The position numbers and the translations under genes are program-made. A DNA stretch of 64,000 nucleotides. Origin: Rallus limicola. Taxonomy: Eukaryota > Chordata > Aves > Gruiformes > Rallidae. Under the pieces are notes generated by a model. It saw nothing but the letters and a program-made list of their open reading frames with translations, was not told where the DNA came from and searched no databases. The DNA lies in NCBI GenBank assembly GCA_022605955.1, contig JAKCOZ010000005.1, forward strand, positions 54,685,762 to 54,749,761, in the 5' to 3' direction. Shown here piece after piece: positions 23,509 to 36,988 of the stretch (position 1 is its first letter; the number at the start of each line of letters is the position of its first letter).

Positions 23509-26039
23509 AACTTTTCAATATAAACTCAGAGAATTCTGCTGGCAGCCAGGAATGGTTTCTCTGCAGTTTCTCTGTGCCAGCAGTGATCTGCACCACCTAA
23601 ACTGGTCGAACACTTTTTGGTGATTTATAATAAATAGAGACACTTTCAAAGGCTTGTGGCTTTTTTTTTTCCCACTGGTCCTGCCTATCCTGACAGTGAC
23701 CTTACCTGCATTTAAACTTTGCCTTCTGGATTCTTGAAGGGAAGCATGGATTTAAGCAGTCCAAAAGGAAGATTAAACCAACGTTTTAGCTAATCTTCAT
23801 GCCAAGGAGACTGCCTGCTTTTCCTATCTTGGCTTTGAGAAATTCTATTATGCTACAGCCTATCTCTGAGGAAGGATTTGAGTGATGATGTTAGCAGCCT
23901 ACCTTTCACTAATTTTTACTCTTAATTGCAGGAGATATGCCTGCTGTTGGAAAAGTAGCATTTTCTTCTTGGAAAAGCAGTCCTGCCTTTTGTTGTGCTG
24001 CAGCATGAAAGCATTCTGCAGTTTTCTCTCTGAGGAGCTTAACTCTCAGTGTCTGTGACGTGGTGATTATTTCCACTTTGAACTCAACATACACCTGAAC
24101 CCGACTTGTTGCTAGGACTTTACACTCAGGGCATTCCCCATGGGCTTTTCACAGTGTACTTGATAGAGGCACGAGGTCTCTGATCACCAGGAGGTTCTTT
24201 TGGGATATGCATTTGGGTCTTCTGTTCGTTCCTTCTTAGAAATCTTCAAAATAATACTCTATAAAGACTCTGAGCCCCTTTTTCCAAAGCCACTTGAGGT
24301 CTTCGAGCTCTCAGAACCCTTCAAGCTGTGGCATTTCAGCCAGTCTGCTACCTGCAGAATAATCTCATGTATTTCCCAGAAGACAGTCATGACTAATCTC
24401 CTCTGAGGCCTCATTAGAGGATGCAGGGATCGTCCTCTGTGGACATATGGCTTGGCCCCATATCCTGACAGCAAGCAGGTCCCTGCTAGGTGTCATTTGT
24501 CTTTCTGTCCTGCCCTTCCTTGCTGGCAGGTCTGCAGAGAAGCTCTCAGCCCTGCTGGGGACACCTGAACCAGGGTAGCTGTGGAATACAAGGTGTTGTC
24601 AGGACAAACTTCTTTGCTCACACTTCTTCACAGCTTGCTTACATGAGAGTTGAAGCCATGTTTCAGCTGTCTGTCCCCCAGGACAGGATATGGCTTTCAT
24701 CAGGAGACAACATCCTTACCTCTTCTAGCCACGTACATGGAGTGGTGTGAAACAACATGAGCTGTCCTGCCATAGACTGGAAGAGATCCAACTGAACTCC
24801 AGCTACCTCTGGTGCAAGAAGTTGGTGTGCTCAACAAGGGAGGTGGTCTCTGGCTGCCATGTGCAGCTCTGAAACATGGATCAGTGCTGGCGATTGAGTC
24901 TTGCTTTGTCTCTCTGGACTGAGATCAGGAGGAATGAGAACAGAGAAGTCTCATGAGAAGCTCCTTGATTTTTATAGGAAAGACGCTGGATCACAGGATT
25001 GCTGGCACCTTCTGGGGTGCACCAGGACCCAGAAAAACCCTTTCTCAGAAGTTACTGCCCTTGTGAAGGAGGGAAGCTTAAAATTGGCTTTCTTTACTAC
25101 TTTGGAAGAATGGTGGCTTCAGGGCCATTGTGGAAGCTGTGCAGCGCTGTGTATGGTTGTAGCAAATCCTCTACCTGAAGGACCTCTCTCCTAGCATCTT
25201 CTTTGGGGTGTATAGAAACTGCCTGCGGTGTCACCCTGGAAGGGATGTGTGTCACCATACAGAGCAGCAGACCTTGATGCTCGGCAGGATTGCTGTCTGC
25301 CGTGCTGTGCTGGATATCTGGAAGGTCCTACAGGTATGGTAACTGGTCCTGAAAACTTTTCTTGCCCTGTCCTGCCTCTGATCTTCAAAGGCAAAGCTTC
25401 TGTGCCCTTGTTCTTCAAGCTAATTCCCCTCAGTGTTTTTCCTCCTTTGCATTCTGTATTCTTTCCATGCCAATTTCCACTGTTCCTCACGTGCCTTTTG
25501 GTGAATTTTTGTGGTATCTCTTCTTTTCCCTCCTTGTGAACCTCTGGGTGGTTCTTCCTTCCTCACCATGTGTCCTCTGTGCTGGCTTTCACAGTCCTTT
25601 TCCGACTGCTCCTGCAGTCATTGATGTAAAGCTGTCTTGTCTTTAAAGCCACTCCTGGGCCTGAAGTCTGCCATGCAATACATTTAAAACCTCTGGTTTT
25701 AAAAATCATTACAGGAAAGCCGAAGAGCATCTGCTTTGCTTTTACAGACAGAATGTCAGCAAACTGCTGGGTTGGCCAAAATGATGTGGTCATTAAATCA
25801 CTGTGATGTTTTTCATTGTCAGGTTGAAGTTCTACCACTTGAGCCTAAAAATAAAGTGCTTTCAATTCTGCATGTGTGGGCAAACCGTCACTTTATGTTA
25901 AATGGATTGATTAAACGTTCTGCTTAAGAGTGCTCAGTGAAGAAAGTGCTACCAAAACTGGATCTTCTTCACTCCTGAAAAGGTCTTTTCGTTCCTAAAG
26001 CTTCTTTTAAGAAAGCAGAGAGCCTGTTCAGGCTCAGCC
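23509..26039. other. Unique non-coding sequence
   Basis: About 2.5 kb. A T-run lies at about 23660-23670. The right part (25690-25930) is A+T-rich, with runs such as GGATTGATTAAACGTTC, and could be a conserved element. No coding feature is recognised; frames near 100 codons at 25191-25539 overlap on both strands and look like chance. Confidence 0.45.
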
Positions 26040-26176
26040 TTGAGCGTTCAAGGCCAGGTTGGATGGGACTTTGGGCAACCTGGTCTAGTGAAGGTGTCCC
26101 TGCCCATGGCAGGGGGTTGGAACTAGATGATGGTTGAAGTCCTTTCCAACTCAAATCATTCTATGATTCTGTGACT
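26040..26176 (+). mobile_element. CR1 LINE 3' end
   Basis: A short sense CR1 3' fragment of about 135 bp: GAGCGTTCAAGGCCAGGTTG, then CAACCTGGTCTAGTG, GTCCCTGCCCATGGCAGGG, GGTTGGAACTAGATGATG and TCCTTTCCAACTC, ending ATTCTATGATTCTGTG. It is the chicken-like GGCAACCTGGTCTAGTGG 3' end type, which also appears at 30690-30942 and antisense at 3346-3718. Confidence 0.93.
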
Positions 26177-29100
26177 TGAAATTGGCTGAATTTTGCCAAA
26201 CTTGACCCTTTTAATGAAAGAATCGCTTGCTGCCCAGTCTGCATACATTCTGTAGTGGCTAAACCAGAGTGGCCTCAGGTATGTGGTGGGACCAGCACAG
26301 GCAGTTTATGCTTTGCCCTTGGAAAGTCTGTGATTCCTGCCAATGCCAGCACAGTCCAGTTTGGAATTGAAGCAAGGATTTGGCAGTTGATTCAAATATT
26401 GGTTGGACAGCTTGGCAGTCAGAGAGGTCACTTGTATTCGGGTGTCATGAGGGCTGACAACTTCCCTGGCAGCTTGGAGCTGCTGCAAAGCTTCCATTTT
26501 AATTGGCTTTACTGAAATTGCACTCTTGAATTTGAACCTTTGTTCAGGCAAAGGTAGAGGGAGGTGCAGGCAGTCGCCAGCTGCATGGCTGCTGATGGGG
26601 GTGGGTGCTGCTCTGCTGAGTCAAGGTGGGCAGTTACACCAGCCTCAGTGGAGTAACTGCTTTAACCAGAGGAGTCAATCTGCTAAACCTACCTGGTCAA
26701 AAAAAATAGGGTTTAAAGCCACATCTCAAGCCTTCACTTCTTTTAGCCTCATTGTAAAGCTTCAACACTGTAACAGAACCACTTTCTAGGAAGTATGTTA
26801 TTGCCTTCCTTGTTTTTTTGCTGCTTTTGGTGAAACAGATGGATTTCAATGTCTCCTTGGTATAGCAGTTTCTCTAGATTCCCCCACCCTGCGACATTTT
26901 CATAGGTTCTTTTACCTGGAGAAGATAGATGAATGTGATCAGAAGACCTTGGACAACTTGCACAGCCTCTATAAAGAGCCCCTTGGCCCTTGACTCATCC
27001 TCAAAGCAGCATTTCAGATGTTTCAAAGGAATAAAACTTCTGATGAAGCAGCCCAGTCAACTGCCCTGCACATACACACCTGTTTTACAGCTAACTGAGC
27101 TGAGGTGATTTTTATAAGGCTGATTTTGGGTTGGGTTCGTTGGGTTGTTTTGAGCTGAGCACACTCCCCTATTGTTGAAGGGCATAATTTCAGACAGACT
27201 TGATTGTCATGTTGGCTTCTAAGCAAAAGGGGCTTGTTTCAAACTGAAGGGCTTTGGAGAAGTTCCTGTTTTAATATTTATGGCTGTATCCAGACAACTT
27301 AGGCTGTGTTGATGTCGCCGTGCTAGTTTCACTTACTGACTGAGTAGGTCTTGTAGTCTTGATCAATTTAAGTTGAAATTGGGCCATCTTTTGGGTTTAC
27401 TTCGGCTGTTGAGCAAAAGGATTGAAACACCCAGGTCCATCTTTGCTGTGCCAGCTGAGGATATTCTGGTCCCACTGGACGTTCCTACAACCATTGTCAC
27501 AACTAGAATGGAGGAGCTGGTCAGGGAAGCCCTTTGCTTTCATGGGTCAGTTACAGCTCTGGGCATCATTGGGAGCCCACAGCTCCCAAATGTATTTCTT
27601 GCAAAGCAGTGTCTGAGTGCTGGGGTACTGGGAAATCTCCAGCCCTAGTATTTACCACCACTCAGTGAGGTTGAGGTCAGTAGCTTGTCTTTTCTTCTTT
27701 GAAGGTTTTCTCATGCCATGTGTGCATAGAATTAGCTTCCAGGTTGTGTTTTCAGGTGGCTTCATCCAAATGTGCTACATTATCCCCCTCACTCCAGATT
27801 AAATTATTCTTTCTTTTTGAAAACCTAAGTTTTCCATGCTGTTATATGCTGTTGGGTTAAAAGCTAGAGGAGATGAAACGCTGCACAGCGTGCTGCTCAG
27901 GTAGGACCTGCTGGGAATGGACATGGCTATGGAGCTGGTGGCTGCTCTCCAAAGAGCCACACCAGGTTTCATAAATTAGAGCAGCCATTTAACTGCTATA
28001 AATTGCTCTGGCTTAAGTCAGTCTGAGATCAACTATGATTAGAGAATCATAGAGCTGAGGGCAGCTCCCTGATTTATGCTAAGAAGATTCTTCTGGAAGC
28101 AATGTTTGCCTTGCTATTTTTTTAATGAGTTCTTGAGAAATGTCTAGGTGAGGGTGTATTTCCTAACAGTTTGTATTAAATCTGTTGTTGATGTTCTGGA
28201 GCTTTAACATGTTTACAGCTTGACCTGAAAGGAAGGATAGTCTTGGGAGATTTTACAGATAGGTCGAATATCAGCTATGGTATCCCAGTGATAAACACAT
28301 CAAACTGGGCTACTGAAATCATTTATAGCCTGTGTATGCAGAGGCTTTGTACATCACTGGGCTTTGTGCCTGACAACTGCAAGAATGCTAATTATTATGC
28401 CATAATTCATCAGTTGAAGTATCTTGCAGCACTGTTTTTAAGCCAAATTCCGAGGCCTTTGCTAGGTCATTAAGCAAAAAGTAAGTAAAGACTAATTTAC
28501 TCCGTTATTAATCAATGAAATGAATATATTCTGAAGGCCTGTTTTAAAAAGCAATGTACTGCTTGGGTGAAAAGTGAATAAATTAAGTAAAATATATAAA
28601 AAGACAAATAACTCTTCCAATCAGTTTAAATCATTTTGGAAAATAATTGTTATTTCTGCAGAGCCATATGAGCCCAGATCAGTTCCTAAACTGAGGAGCT
28701 TATGAGGCTCACCAGAAACAATGATGAATGTGATGGAATTTTACCCAGCAAAGTAGGGCTTGTTCTTGACCTGTGATCTGCTCTGTTCCTCCTGTCTTGT
28801 GGCTCTGCTGTGGTATGCAACAGGGGACTCTCTTTCATTACAGAAAAGACATCAGTTTTTCAAATCTCCCCATGTTCTGCTTGGACTTACAAGATTCCTT
28901 ATCTTCTTGGTGTTGGTTTCAAAGCCCTCAAGTCCATGACCTACCTTGGGTAAGACCCAGACCTCAAAAAAGGAGCCATGCAAGGGGTGGCCTTGGCTAT
29001 CTGGAGATTATTTGGTCCCAGGTTTATGAGTGACTTTGTCATCAGTGGTCATGGAGTCACTTCCCACATCCCAGGTTTTGTGTTATCCCGACATCCCTCT

Positions 29101-30689
29101 GGCACTCAGGTTAGGTTCCTCAACCTTGGCATATGTCTGACCAGGAGCAGGCTGGTTGTCAGGCACGATTTCCCAAGCTGCTGCTGTGACAGCAGCCTAG
29201 TGTGACCCTTGAGCTGGTTCCTTCCCACTGGAAGCCCTGATAAATCCCAGTTTAGCTCCCCAGGCCTCATACCCAACTCCTGAACCAAACCCAGCTCTGG
29301 CTCATCCCATTGCTGCCTCCAGCCCTGTTTCCAGCTGCCGGGGCCATCTCTAGGTTTGAATGCCTTTCAGAAGTGACAACTCAGCATCTTCCCCCAGGGA
29401 CAGGAGATCAAATTTGGGATCCCATCAGCTGCGTAGCCAGTGGGATTTCCAGGGGATTATGACCTGCTCTTGCATCAGTACCCAACAAGTTTAAACCCCA
29501 GAGCACTGAAGAATTACAGCCAATATTTACTCTTCTTTCTGTTGTGGTAGGACCTGAGAGGCGGTTTCTGAACCGTGAAGCGTGTTGTGCTGAAGCACTG
29601 CATACACACGCTCGAATTTTAGAGAGATCCTGCCTCAAGAGCACTCCAGTTCAAGCAGACAAGCTGCAGAGAGGTGAATACCTCAGGACCAAGTCACGAG
29701 GGTGCCTGTAGCAGAGGTAGATATTAAACAAAATCCTCACGAGCCCTTTTCCACTGCACACCACGGTACCTTTTGTAAGCAGGCAGCAGTCTCATCCAGC
29801 TGGGCTGAGAGGGATACATTTTGTAGGCACATCATGCCTGCCATCACCTCCCCCCCTCCCTGAACCAAGGGAAGTTGGAGAGTGCTTTTGTTTCTTTCTT
29901 TTTTGTTTAATTGTTTTAAACATTACATAAGGATGTAAGCTGCTAGGATCATTAGAATGGACTTTCCCCTGTATTTCAAAACCAATCACTTGTTTTGACA
30001 TTTGCAATCTGGCTCTTTGCTAGCGTGGTTTTTGTCTGGTGGTTGTGCTGAAAGGAGCAGCCTCTGTTCCCTCCTCCTGTTTACGTGACTTGAAATGAGA
30101 AGTTCTGGCATCTATTAAATTCCCATTGAGAGACAAGCGCTGAACTGTGAGCTAGGTAAGATTTCATGCATCTTTCATGATATTTATAGTTCCATGATAA
30201 AGCAATCCAGGTTTTTTTAAAGGGTGAAAACCACATTGCAGCCTGTTCCTATTACCGTGGGACAGCTGAGGAGGGAAGCACTAGTGGGTAAGCAGAGAAC
30301 TGCAGTAGAGGCAGAGCAGGGGACTGATGATAGCTGGCTGGTACCGGAGGCAGTTTCTCTTCTCAGAAGTGTCTATTTCTGGCTCATGCATATTATGGCA
30401 CAGATATTTCCCAGAAGATGATGTGGTTTTTATTTGAAGCCAGCTGTTTCTGCTGACTCTAGGTGGAAAGCCAGGGTATTTGGGTTATGGGCTTATGTGT
30501 GCAATCCACCTTCAGTGTAATAGGGAAAAGGAGCCCGGTTCTGCTCTGGGTTTTGTGTGAGGCTGAATCTTGCAATTAGTGTGGTGAGCTGGTGGCTTTT
30601 GAGCTTTGTGTGGCTTAAGGGCAATGCAAATGGTGTGGCATTGTGCAGCTGGCAGTGGGTCTATGCTGAAGGAGGTCCTGTTGGAGGAC
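26177..30689. other. Unique non-coding sequence with AT-rich candidate element
   Basis: About 4.5 kb without a recognised transposon. The segment 28480-28660 is strongly A+T-rich (CTAATTTACTCCGTTATTAA, AAATTAAGTAAAATATATAA) and resembles the regulatory-type stretch at 15586, though A+T content alone is weak evidence. No RNA gene or coding exon is recognised. Frames up to ~100 codons carry no family signature. Confidence 0.45.
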
Positions 30690-30942
30690 TTTTTAAATTG
30701 GAAGGGGGTAGATTTAGATTGGATGTTAGGAAGAAATTCTTCACTACGAGGGTGGTGAGGCCCTGGCACAGGTTGCCCATGGAGGTGGTGGCTGCCCCTT
30801 CCCTGGACGTGTTCAAGGACAGGTTGGATGGTTCTTTGAGCAGCTTGGTCTATTGAGAGGTGTCCCTGCCCATGGCAGGGGGATTGGAACTTGGTGATCT
30901 TCAAGGTCCCTTCCAGCCCAAACCATTCTGTGATTCTATGGA
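30690..30942 (+). mobile_element. CR1 LINE 3' end
   Basis: A sense CR1 3' fragment. The + frame reads FRLDVRKKFFTTRVVRPWHR then LPMEVVAAPSLDVFKDRLDG, a well-preserved ORF2 C-terminus. It continues into the untranslated tail GTCCCTGCCCATGGCAGGGG, GGTGATCTTCAAGGTCCC, TTCCAGCCC and ends ATTCTGTGATTCTATGG. The 5' truncation falls near TTGGAAGGGGGTAGATT. It belongs to the same 3' end type as 26040-26176. Confidence 0.94.
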
Positions 30943-32949
30943 ATAAAGGAGGAGAAGGTAAGACACTTGGCCAGAGCCCCAACAGCAAGGCCATCCTCAC
31001 GTGATCCGTGATGTTTGGAGATCACCTTGGCTTCTGCTCTCTGAAGTCTGGGGTAAGCTGCTGGCAACACTGGCCTCCCTGGGGTGTTTCATTGCTGTTT
31101 AATGGCAGTGGGGTTGTTCTGTGCTTTATAAAGTTAAGTACAGGGTGGTTGAATGCTGTCGTGTAAAGGGAGGGATTGGACAAGACTAGCTGGCCAAACA
31201 TGTGCTCCTTGCAAAATCTCCAGCTTTCCCAGGGTTGTTAATGTTGGTTTTTAGCTCTGGGGACCACAGCATGGCTAAGACACTGCTGAGTCCTTGCCTG
31301 GGCTCCCTTCGCGGCGGCAGGGAGCTGTGTGCTGCAGACAGTTGCCGTGAGGCTGTCAGCTGTTGGTGGGTGTTTTGATGTGCTCTCAGGATACCTCGTC
31401 TGCCACTCCGTGGCTGTTCTGTGGCAGCAGAGATGCTCCAAGCAGCCAGAGCCAGGGGCAGAGCTTGCACAGGGGCTCTGCACTGCAGTTTAGGAGTTGT
31501 CGCTGTTTATCTCTTCAGAGTTGCAGTCAGAGGGCAGAACAAGCTTTCACTGTTGTATGGACAAGAAGGCACCCCAGGTCAGACCTGCAATTTGTCTTCA
31601 GCTGGGCTCAGCTTCAGATTTGTCAGAGAAAAAATGCGTGGCAGCTTGTCACCAGGTGCCAGAGACATTAGTATTTTGTCCATCGTGACTGAACAAGCTG
31701 CAGGAAAGTAAGGGGCACACGTGAAGGAGCAGAGTACTATGGTGCAGAAAGACCACGCTCTGCCAAGGCGAGCAGCACGTAGGAAGAAAAAGGTGACAGC
31801 ACTGAACAGGGTTAACCTTGGTCACAGTGCCTGCAGCTGAAATCCATCGCTGGTACGGCTCTGCGAGTGGGGAGGGGTACAGGGAAACTGTGTGAAGAAG
31901 AAAAGCCAGTTGCAGGAGCTGCTGCTGTGCTGTTCCTGTCTTCTCTGGCTCAGATGGAAAGGATGCGAGAGCTAAAGCGAGGGGCAGCTTTGAAGGATCC
32001 CTGTGTGTGCCTGTTCCCCTCTGCCTCCTTTGTGCCTGTCCAAGCGCTGCTGTTAAGGCTTGCTGCCCTGGAGTGGTGCAGCTGCTGTATCTTTGTTCTT
32101 GTCCACTGCCTGGGATGTAAACGATGTGCCTGCCTTTGTAAGGGCTCTGCTGACCTATCTGTGTCCTGTCTGCGATCTCCTGGCTGTCTTTGCTCTGCAG
32201 TTCTGCTCTTCATTGCCTGCTTAAGACAACTTGCAAAGTACCATCACGCTTTCACCTCTGCTGCTCTTTGCACGATGGGGTATGCTCCTTGCATCCTCTA
32301 AGCAGCCACGTCCTTTCTGCTCATTTCACAGTTCTCTACTTAAAAATGTCATCTCCTGTTGTGACAACAAGCCCTGTAACCTGTCACCTAGCACCCAAAG
32401 GCAAACTCATGCGACTGTTTCTTGGGACTGACCAGATGCTCTGCTTTCTGTCTCTGTTCTTACTGCCTGTGGGAACAGAAGCCCTAAGCTGGGTGACTTC
32501 CACAGCAAGCAGTTGTGTTAAAAAAAGTTAGTTTTCCTGAATACTTTCACTCTGTGCCAGCAGAAGTGACCTGAAACTCCTGCTTTTCATCAGGCACCCT
32601 GGAGAAACCTTGCTATGAAGTACTCTTTCTCCCTTGATGCAAAACACTTTGAATCAGAAGGAGAAAGTGTTTCCAGTTGGGTTGTGTTTTTTGACTGTGG
32701 CTACCACAGTATGGTGCTGCCTTGTCAGGCAGGTAAGTGTAATATGTAATCACATGGTCTGCATAAGATGCCCTTGCTTTGGAGTTTGGAGTTTGACCAG
32801 AGCAGGACAAAAATCCTGTCCTGGGATGCTGCTGAACTCTACTGTACATAGAAGGTCTTAAAGCAGAAACGTGGTAAGTTTGGTCAGTTGTAATGGTATG
32901 TGCAGGCCCAAAAAGGATTCATGGCCACAAAGAACACTCATCTCCCCCT
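30943..32949. other. Unique non-coding sequence
   Basis: About 2 kb. The patch at 31260-31500 is somewhat richer in GC with a few CpG (CTTCGCGGCGGCAGGG), yet has no ATG-exon-donor arrangement that I can support. The 144-codon + frame at 31867-32301 is cysteine-rich by chance and matches no family I know. Confidence 0.45.
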
Positions 32950-33013
32950 CTCCAAAAAAAAAAAAAAATCCCACAAGAAACCCAGGAAAACACCCACCCA
33001 AAAAAACCCAACA
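32950..33013 (+). repeat. A/C-rich low-complexity tract
   Basis: A run of about 15 A followed by AAACCCA/ACCCACCC-like units. No transposon body adjoins it. Confidence 0.8.
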
Positions 33014-35989
33014 CCTTTCTTAATGGGCCAGAGGCTTGTTCTCCTTGAGATGGCATCTCTGTGCTCAAAGTGAAGCTGCAGCCTTTGCACAGCACCAATA
33101 AACATATGATGTAGTGATGCCCACATGGAGCTCACACAGGTCTAAGCCTTGCTAAATGCAAACTTTCATGTCCTTACAGCTGAATGGCCACCATGTACCA
33201 GATCCTGAGCATGCTGGCTCTCGTTTCCAGGGTAATCAACCTAAAATAGGCCTTCTGTTACCTGCTAGAGTAAATGTTATGGAGATTGCACAGCAGGGAG
33301 AGGCTGATGCTGGGATGTGTGAGCCTGCTTTTGATATAGTTGGTTGTGCTTCCACAAGTATAAAAGCAGGGGAGAAAAAACTATCAAAAGAACTTGAAAT
33401 ATTCCATGCTTGTTTGAGCTCAGATACCTCATTAGAGTCTCTGGAACTGGTAAATAGGCGCTGAAGTCAAGGCAGTCAGAGTCTGTTAGTATTTACCTGC
33501 CATGAAGAGCTCTGGTGGGTGCCCTCAGATTGCTGGCAGAACATGGTTTGAGGTGTCTAACTTGAGGCAGCGCAGATTTTGAAAACCCTGGCATCAAATT
33601 CTGCTGGGGAGGAAACTTTGACAAATGAACCAAAAGGGGAGGGGGGGAAAAGAGCAGAGGAAGACTGGGAAATGAGCTCTGACTCTGGCAAGCATTGCCT
33701 GGCCTGGACGTTGCTATCAGGGGACTGCTGCTGCTCCGTTCCTGCCAATCACCGCTCCCTGACCTGCTGAGCAGAGCCTCTGGCTCCATCCCTTTCCCAA
33801 ATGCTTCCAACCTGGTGATCTTCCTCTCTCTGCCCCTCCTCCCTCAGTGCAGTTGAAACCTTAATTCCTCATGCGCTTCCCTGTCAGCTGTTGTTCATGT
33901 CAACTTGCAGTAGCTGCAGATAGCAAAAAATGAAGCCCTCCCTTCTGGTTAGCATCCACAGTCCCTGCTCCCTGGCATGGAGAGTCAAAACGACATGTAT
34001 GTGATGTGTGGGGTGGCTGCTCAGACTGTTGGATCAATGCAGAAGGTACCAGCAGTTACTGAGTTAAGCACTGAAATGAATAAACAAGAGGGTTTGAATA
34101 TACAACCCTCTTCCCCCAACTGCAGTGATTTTTGTGACTGAAGCACTGATCCATGAGGTTTTGGGTCAAGCACTGGGTGAGTTGATGTAGAACACATCCA
34201 GTTCTGGCTGTGAGCATCTTGCAGGTTGGGGCCTGGGGTGGAACAAGGGAACAGCTCTCAGAGATTTGTGCTGCTTCTTCCCACCCTGGCTGTGGTGCTG
34301 CTGTAGGTCTGTGGAGGGGATGGATGCATCCGTAGCATCTCTCTGTGATTGGTACACTGGGCTGGAGCACACACTGGTCCTGGGAGTAGTACATGCTTAT
34401 TATGGCAGAGAGCAAAGGAGATAGATGTGGGCAATAGTTTTCAAACTACCTGGTTATTTTGGGGTGTTACACTTTAAAGGCTCATCCTTTTTCAGAGGTG
34501 AGGTCCCATTACCTTCCAAAAATCAGGCTCATTTCAGCTTTCACAATGTATAGACCCCAAATCAGCAGCAGTTTTTATCAAAGCCTGTCTTGGAAAACAT
34601 CCCTTGAGACACTTTTACAAGATTCTTGCTTGCAAAGCTACCTACTGATGTGCTTCTAATTAGTGTATCCACATGCTTGCAGTGATGCCTCCAGTATAAA
34701 GGATTTTGTTTTCTTAATATAAGGTGATTGGATTTTCTTTGGATGTTGTGATTAAAGTTTCTGATGGCTTGTAGGGAGCATGTGCTCCCCCTTAATTTAA
34801 GAAAGGATATATGAATAAGGGAGAGGCAGTTTGTCTTCCCTGCCATGAAGTGTGCCAGAGAGCATTGCTGAGGGTCAGGTTGGTTTTCCTTCAAACCTTT
34901 AAAGGGTTGACTTGGTTGTCACTGCAGTTGTTGTCTTCTTCTGGCAGTGTTAAGTTTCATTTAAACTGTAAATACCTTTATTGGGATCAACTCGCTGGTT
35001 TGGTTGGTTTGGGGTGGTTGTTTCTCTTTTCATTTGAGCCATTGGAGCAGGAGGAGGAAGAGGACAGGCTCGTGATGAAGTCTCTTCAGGCCAGGAACCA
35101 GCTCTTCTCATGTCCTCCCAGTGCCAACTGCAGTCAGGGTAGGTCTCTGTAATACAGAAAAATGTGATTTCTTGGAAAACTGGAAAAGAGACAGTAGGTT
35201 CATGTCTTAATGGTACTGCTTGTACCACAGATGTGCCAGCCCCTGAGTCAGGCAGCCTGCATCACTCTCTGAGGTGTCTTCAAAACAGGCAGCTCGGGCA
35301 CTAAGCCCTCGTGATGTCCTCTCTATCCGTGTGGGTTTGAGAGCCCTGGGTAGCTCAGCTGGCACTCAGACTGATGTGCAAATTGTAGTGAGGCTCTTTT
35401 GTCTTCCCTCCCACTCCCAAAGTTTGCTGAGAAACAATCCAAAGAGGAGTTAATGTTTTGTCTGGGAGCATATTGCCTGCTGCGGTACGTTGGCTGGCAG
35501 GGAATAAGATACTGGGGGACATGTCCCAAAGCCAGCAAGGTGAGCTGCCATCATTTTCATGGGGCAGCATTTTCCTCATTTATTTTTGCACAGGAACAAA
35601 ACTTAAATGACTGAACATATCCTGGGCTGGAGTCTCCTTTTCCACTCTCTGTTAGCAGCATCCCACTTCCCTGACTTGGCACTGTTTGCTACACTCCTGA
35701 GGTGTGCCTTGTCCAGACATGAGGGAAGCAAATGAACCTAGAAGGTGGAACGCTTTTGAGCCAGACCCTTGGAGCAAAGAAGGTCAGGACCTCAAGAGAT
35801 GATGACATTTAGAGGACTTGTAAGCACCGGTGCCTCCTACCGTGGAAAGCTGGAAGGAATACAGTACAGGCTTTAGCTTCCCGAATGCCAACAAAGTCAG
35901 CAGGAAACTGTTTGTGCTGTCTTCTGTTAAGATCATTTAGAAAAATTAGTGTGCACTTCAGCTGCTTCACGAATGTGGCTAACTTACCA
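33014..35989. other. Unique non-coding sequence
   Basis: About 3 kb without recognised repeats. A tRNA A-box-like string lies at 35348-35362 but no tRNA follows. Frames of 100-119 codons (for example 34415-34056 on -, 34811-35152 on +) show no recognised domain. Confidence 0.45.
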
Positions 35990-36297
35990 CAGAACCACAA
36001 GGTTGGAAAAGACTTTTAAGATCATTGAGTCCAACCGTTCCTGTCCTGTGCTAAACCAGATCCCTGAGCACCTCATCTACCCGTCTGTTAAACACACCCA
36101 GGGCTGGGGACTCAGCCCCCTCCCTGGGCAGCCTGGGCCAGGCCCTGACAGCTCTGCCAGGGAAGAACTTTGCCCTCCCGTCTGAGCTGAACCTGCCCTG
36201 GCACAGCTTGAGCCCATTGCCCCTTGTCCCATCTCCTGTCCCCTGGCTGAAGAGACCATTGCCCACCTCTTTGCACCCTCCTGGCAGGTCACTGTAG
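35990..36297 (-). mobile_element. Young CR1 LINE 3' end
   Basis: An antisense CR1 copy of the same young subfamily as 22845, 48736 and 60036. The left side carries the tail AACCACAAGGTTGGAAAAGA, then ATCATTGAGTCCAACC and CTGTCCTGTGCTAAACC. On the minus strand the ORF2 C-terminus reads [10 protein letters not shown], then [18 protein letters not shown]. It is truncated just inside the GGCxE segment near 36297, so only about 310 bp remain. One extra base relative to its sisters shifts the frame at the end of the ORF2 part. Confidence 0.94.
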
Positions 36298-36988
36298 GCA
36301 GTAACATCTTTCAGTAGCTGCATTGTCACAGATCAGGTCTATGATGCTTTATAACTTTTTGGTACCTTGGTCCCCATAAACCTACCGGCCATCAGCTCCC
36401 TCCCAAGGACTGAGCTGTGATGATGCTGGACTGTTCTTCTGACTTTCTCTGCTGACAGACCTCAGAGCAGTTCTCAGGAATTGTCTGATTTTTTTCCCTA
36501 CACCCATATGAGGCAGATGAGTACCACACACACATCTGCCAGCTGAATCGTCCCAGTTCACACACACGGACTCAAGGTCACATGTAGGCTGCTTGTGACA
36601 GATAATTTTAGGTAATGTGACTATCAGAGTGTCTGTGCTTAAGACAACAATGAGTAGTTTGAACCACTTACTACTCAGGGATCTGGTTTCCTACTTGGAG
36701 AGAGGAGCAGTCAGTGCCTTGAAGAGCTGAGGTGAGCTCAGTCCTTGCTGCACAGTGAGCTCTCTGCTGCTGGCTGCCATCGGATGGAGTCTGTCCATAA
36801 TCTGGTACCCGTGTCAGTGCAGCAGCCCTGCAAGGTCCCTTCCCCCCCTAATGAAGAAAGGAAGTGTGAATCACTGCCCTCTGGTAATAAGCAGAGCACA
36901 GGACTTTGATGTTTTCCTTGAAGAAGTCAAATGTGAAGTTGCATTGCGTCATGGGGTTTATTTGCTAAACACACATGTATATGGGGTT
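36298..36988. other. Unique non-coding spacer
   Basis: About 690 bp between two CR1 copies of opposite strand. No recognised feature. Confidence 0.45.

Noticed and set aside
30512..31000. 162-codon minus-strand frame
   Set aside because: Largely antisense of the CR1 copy at 30690-30942 plus flanking sequence.
35348..35362. tRNA A-box-like string GGGTAGCTCAGCTGG
   Set aside because: No anticodon arm, B box or acceptor pairing follows, so it is not a tRNA or a clear tRNA-derived SINE.
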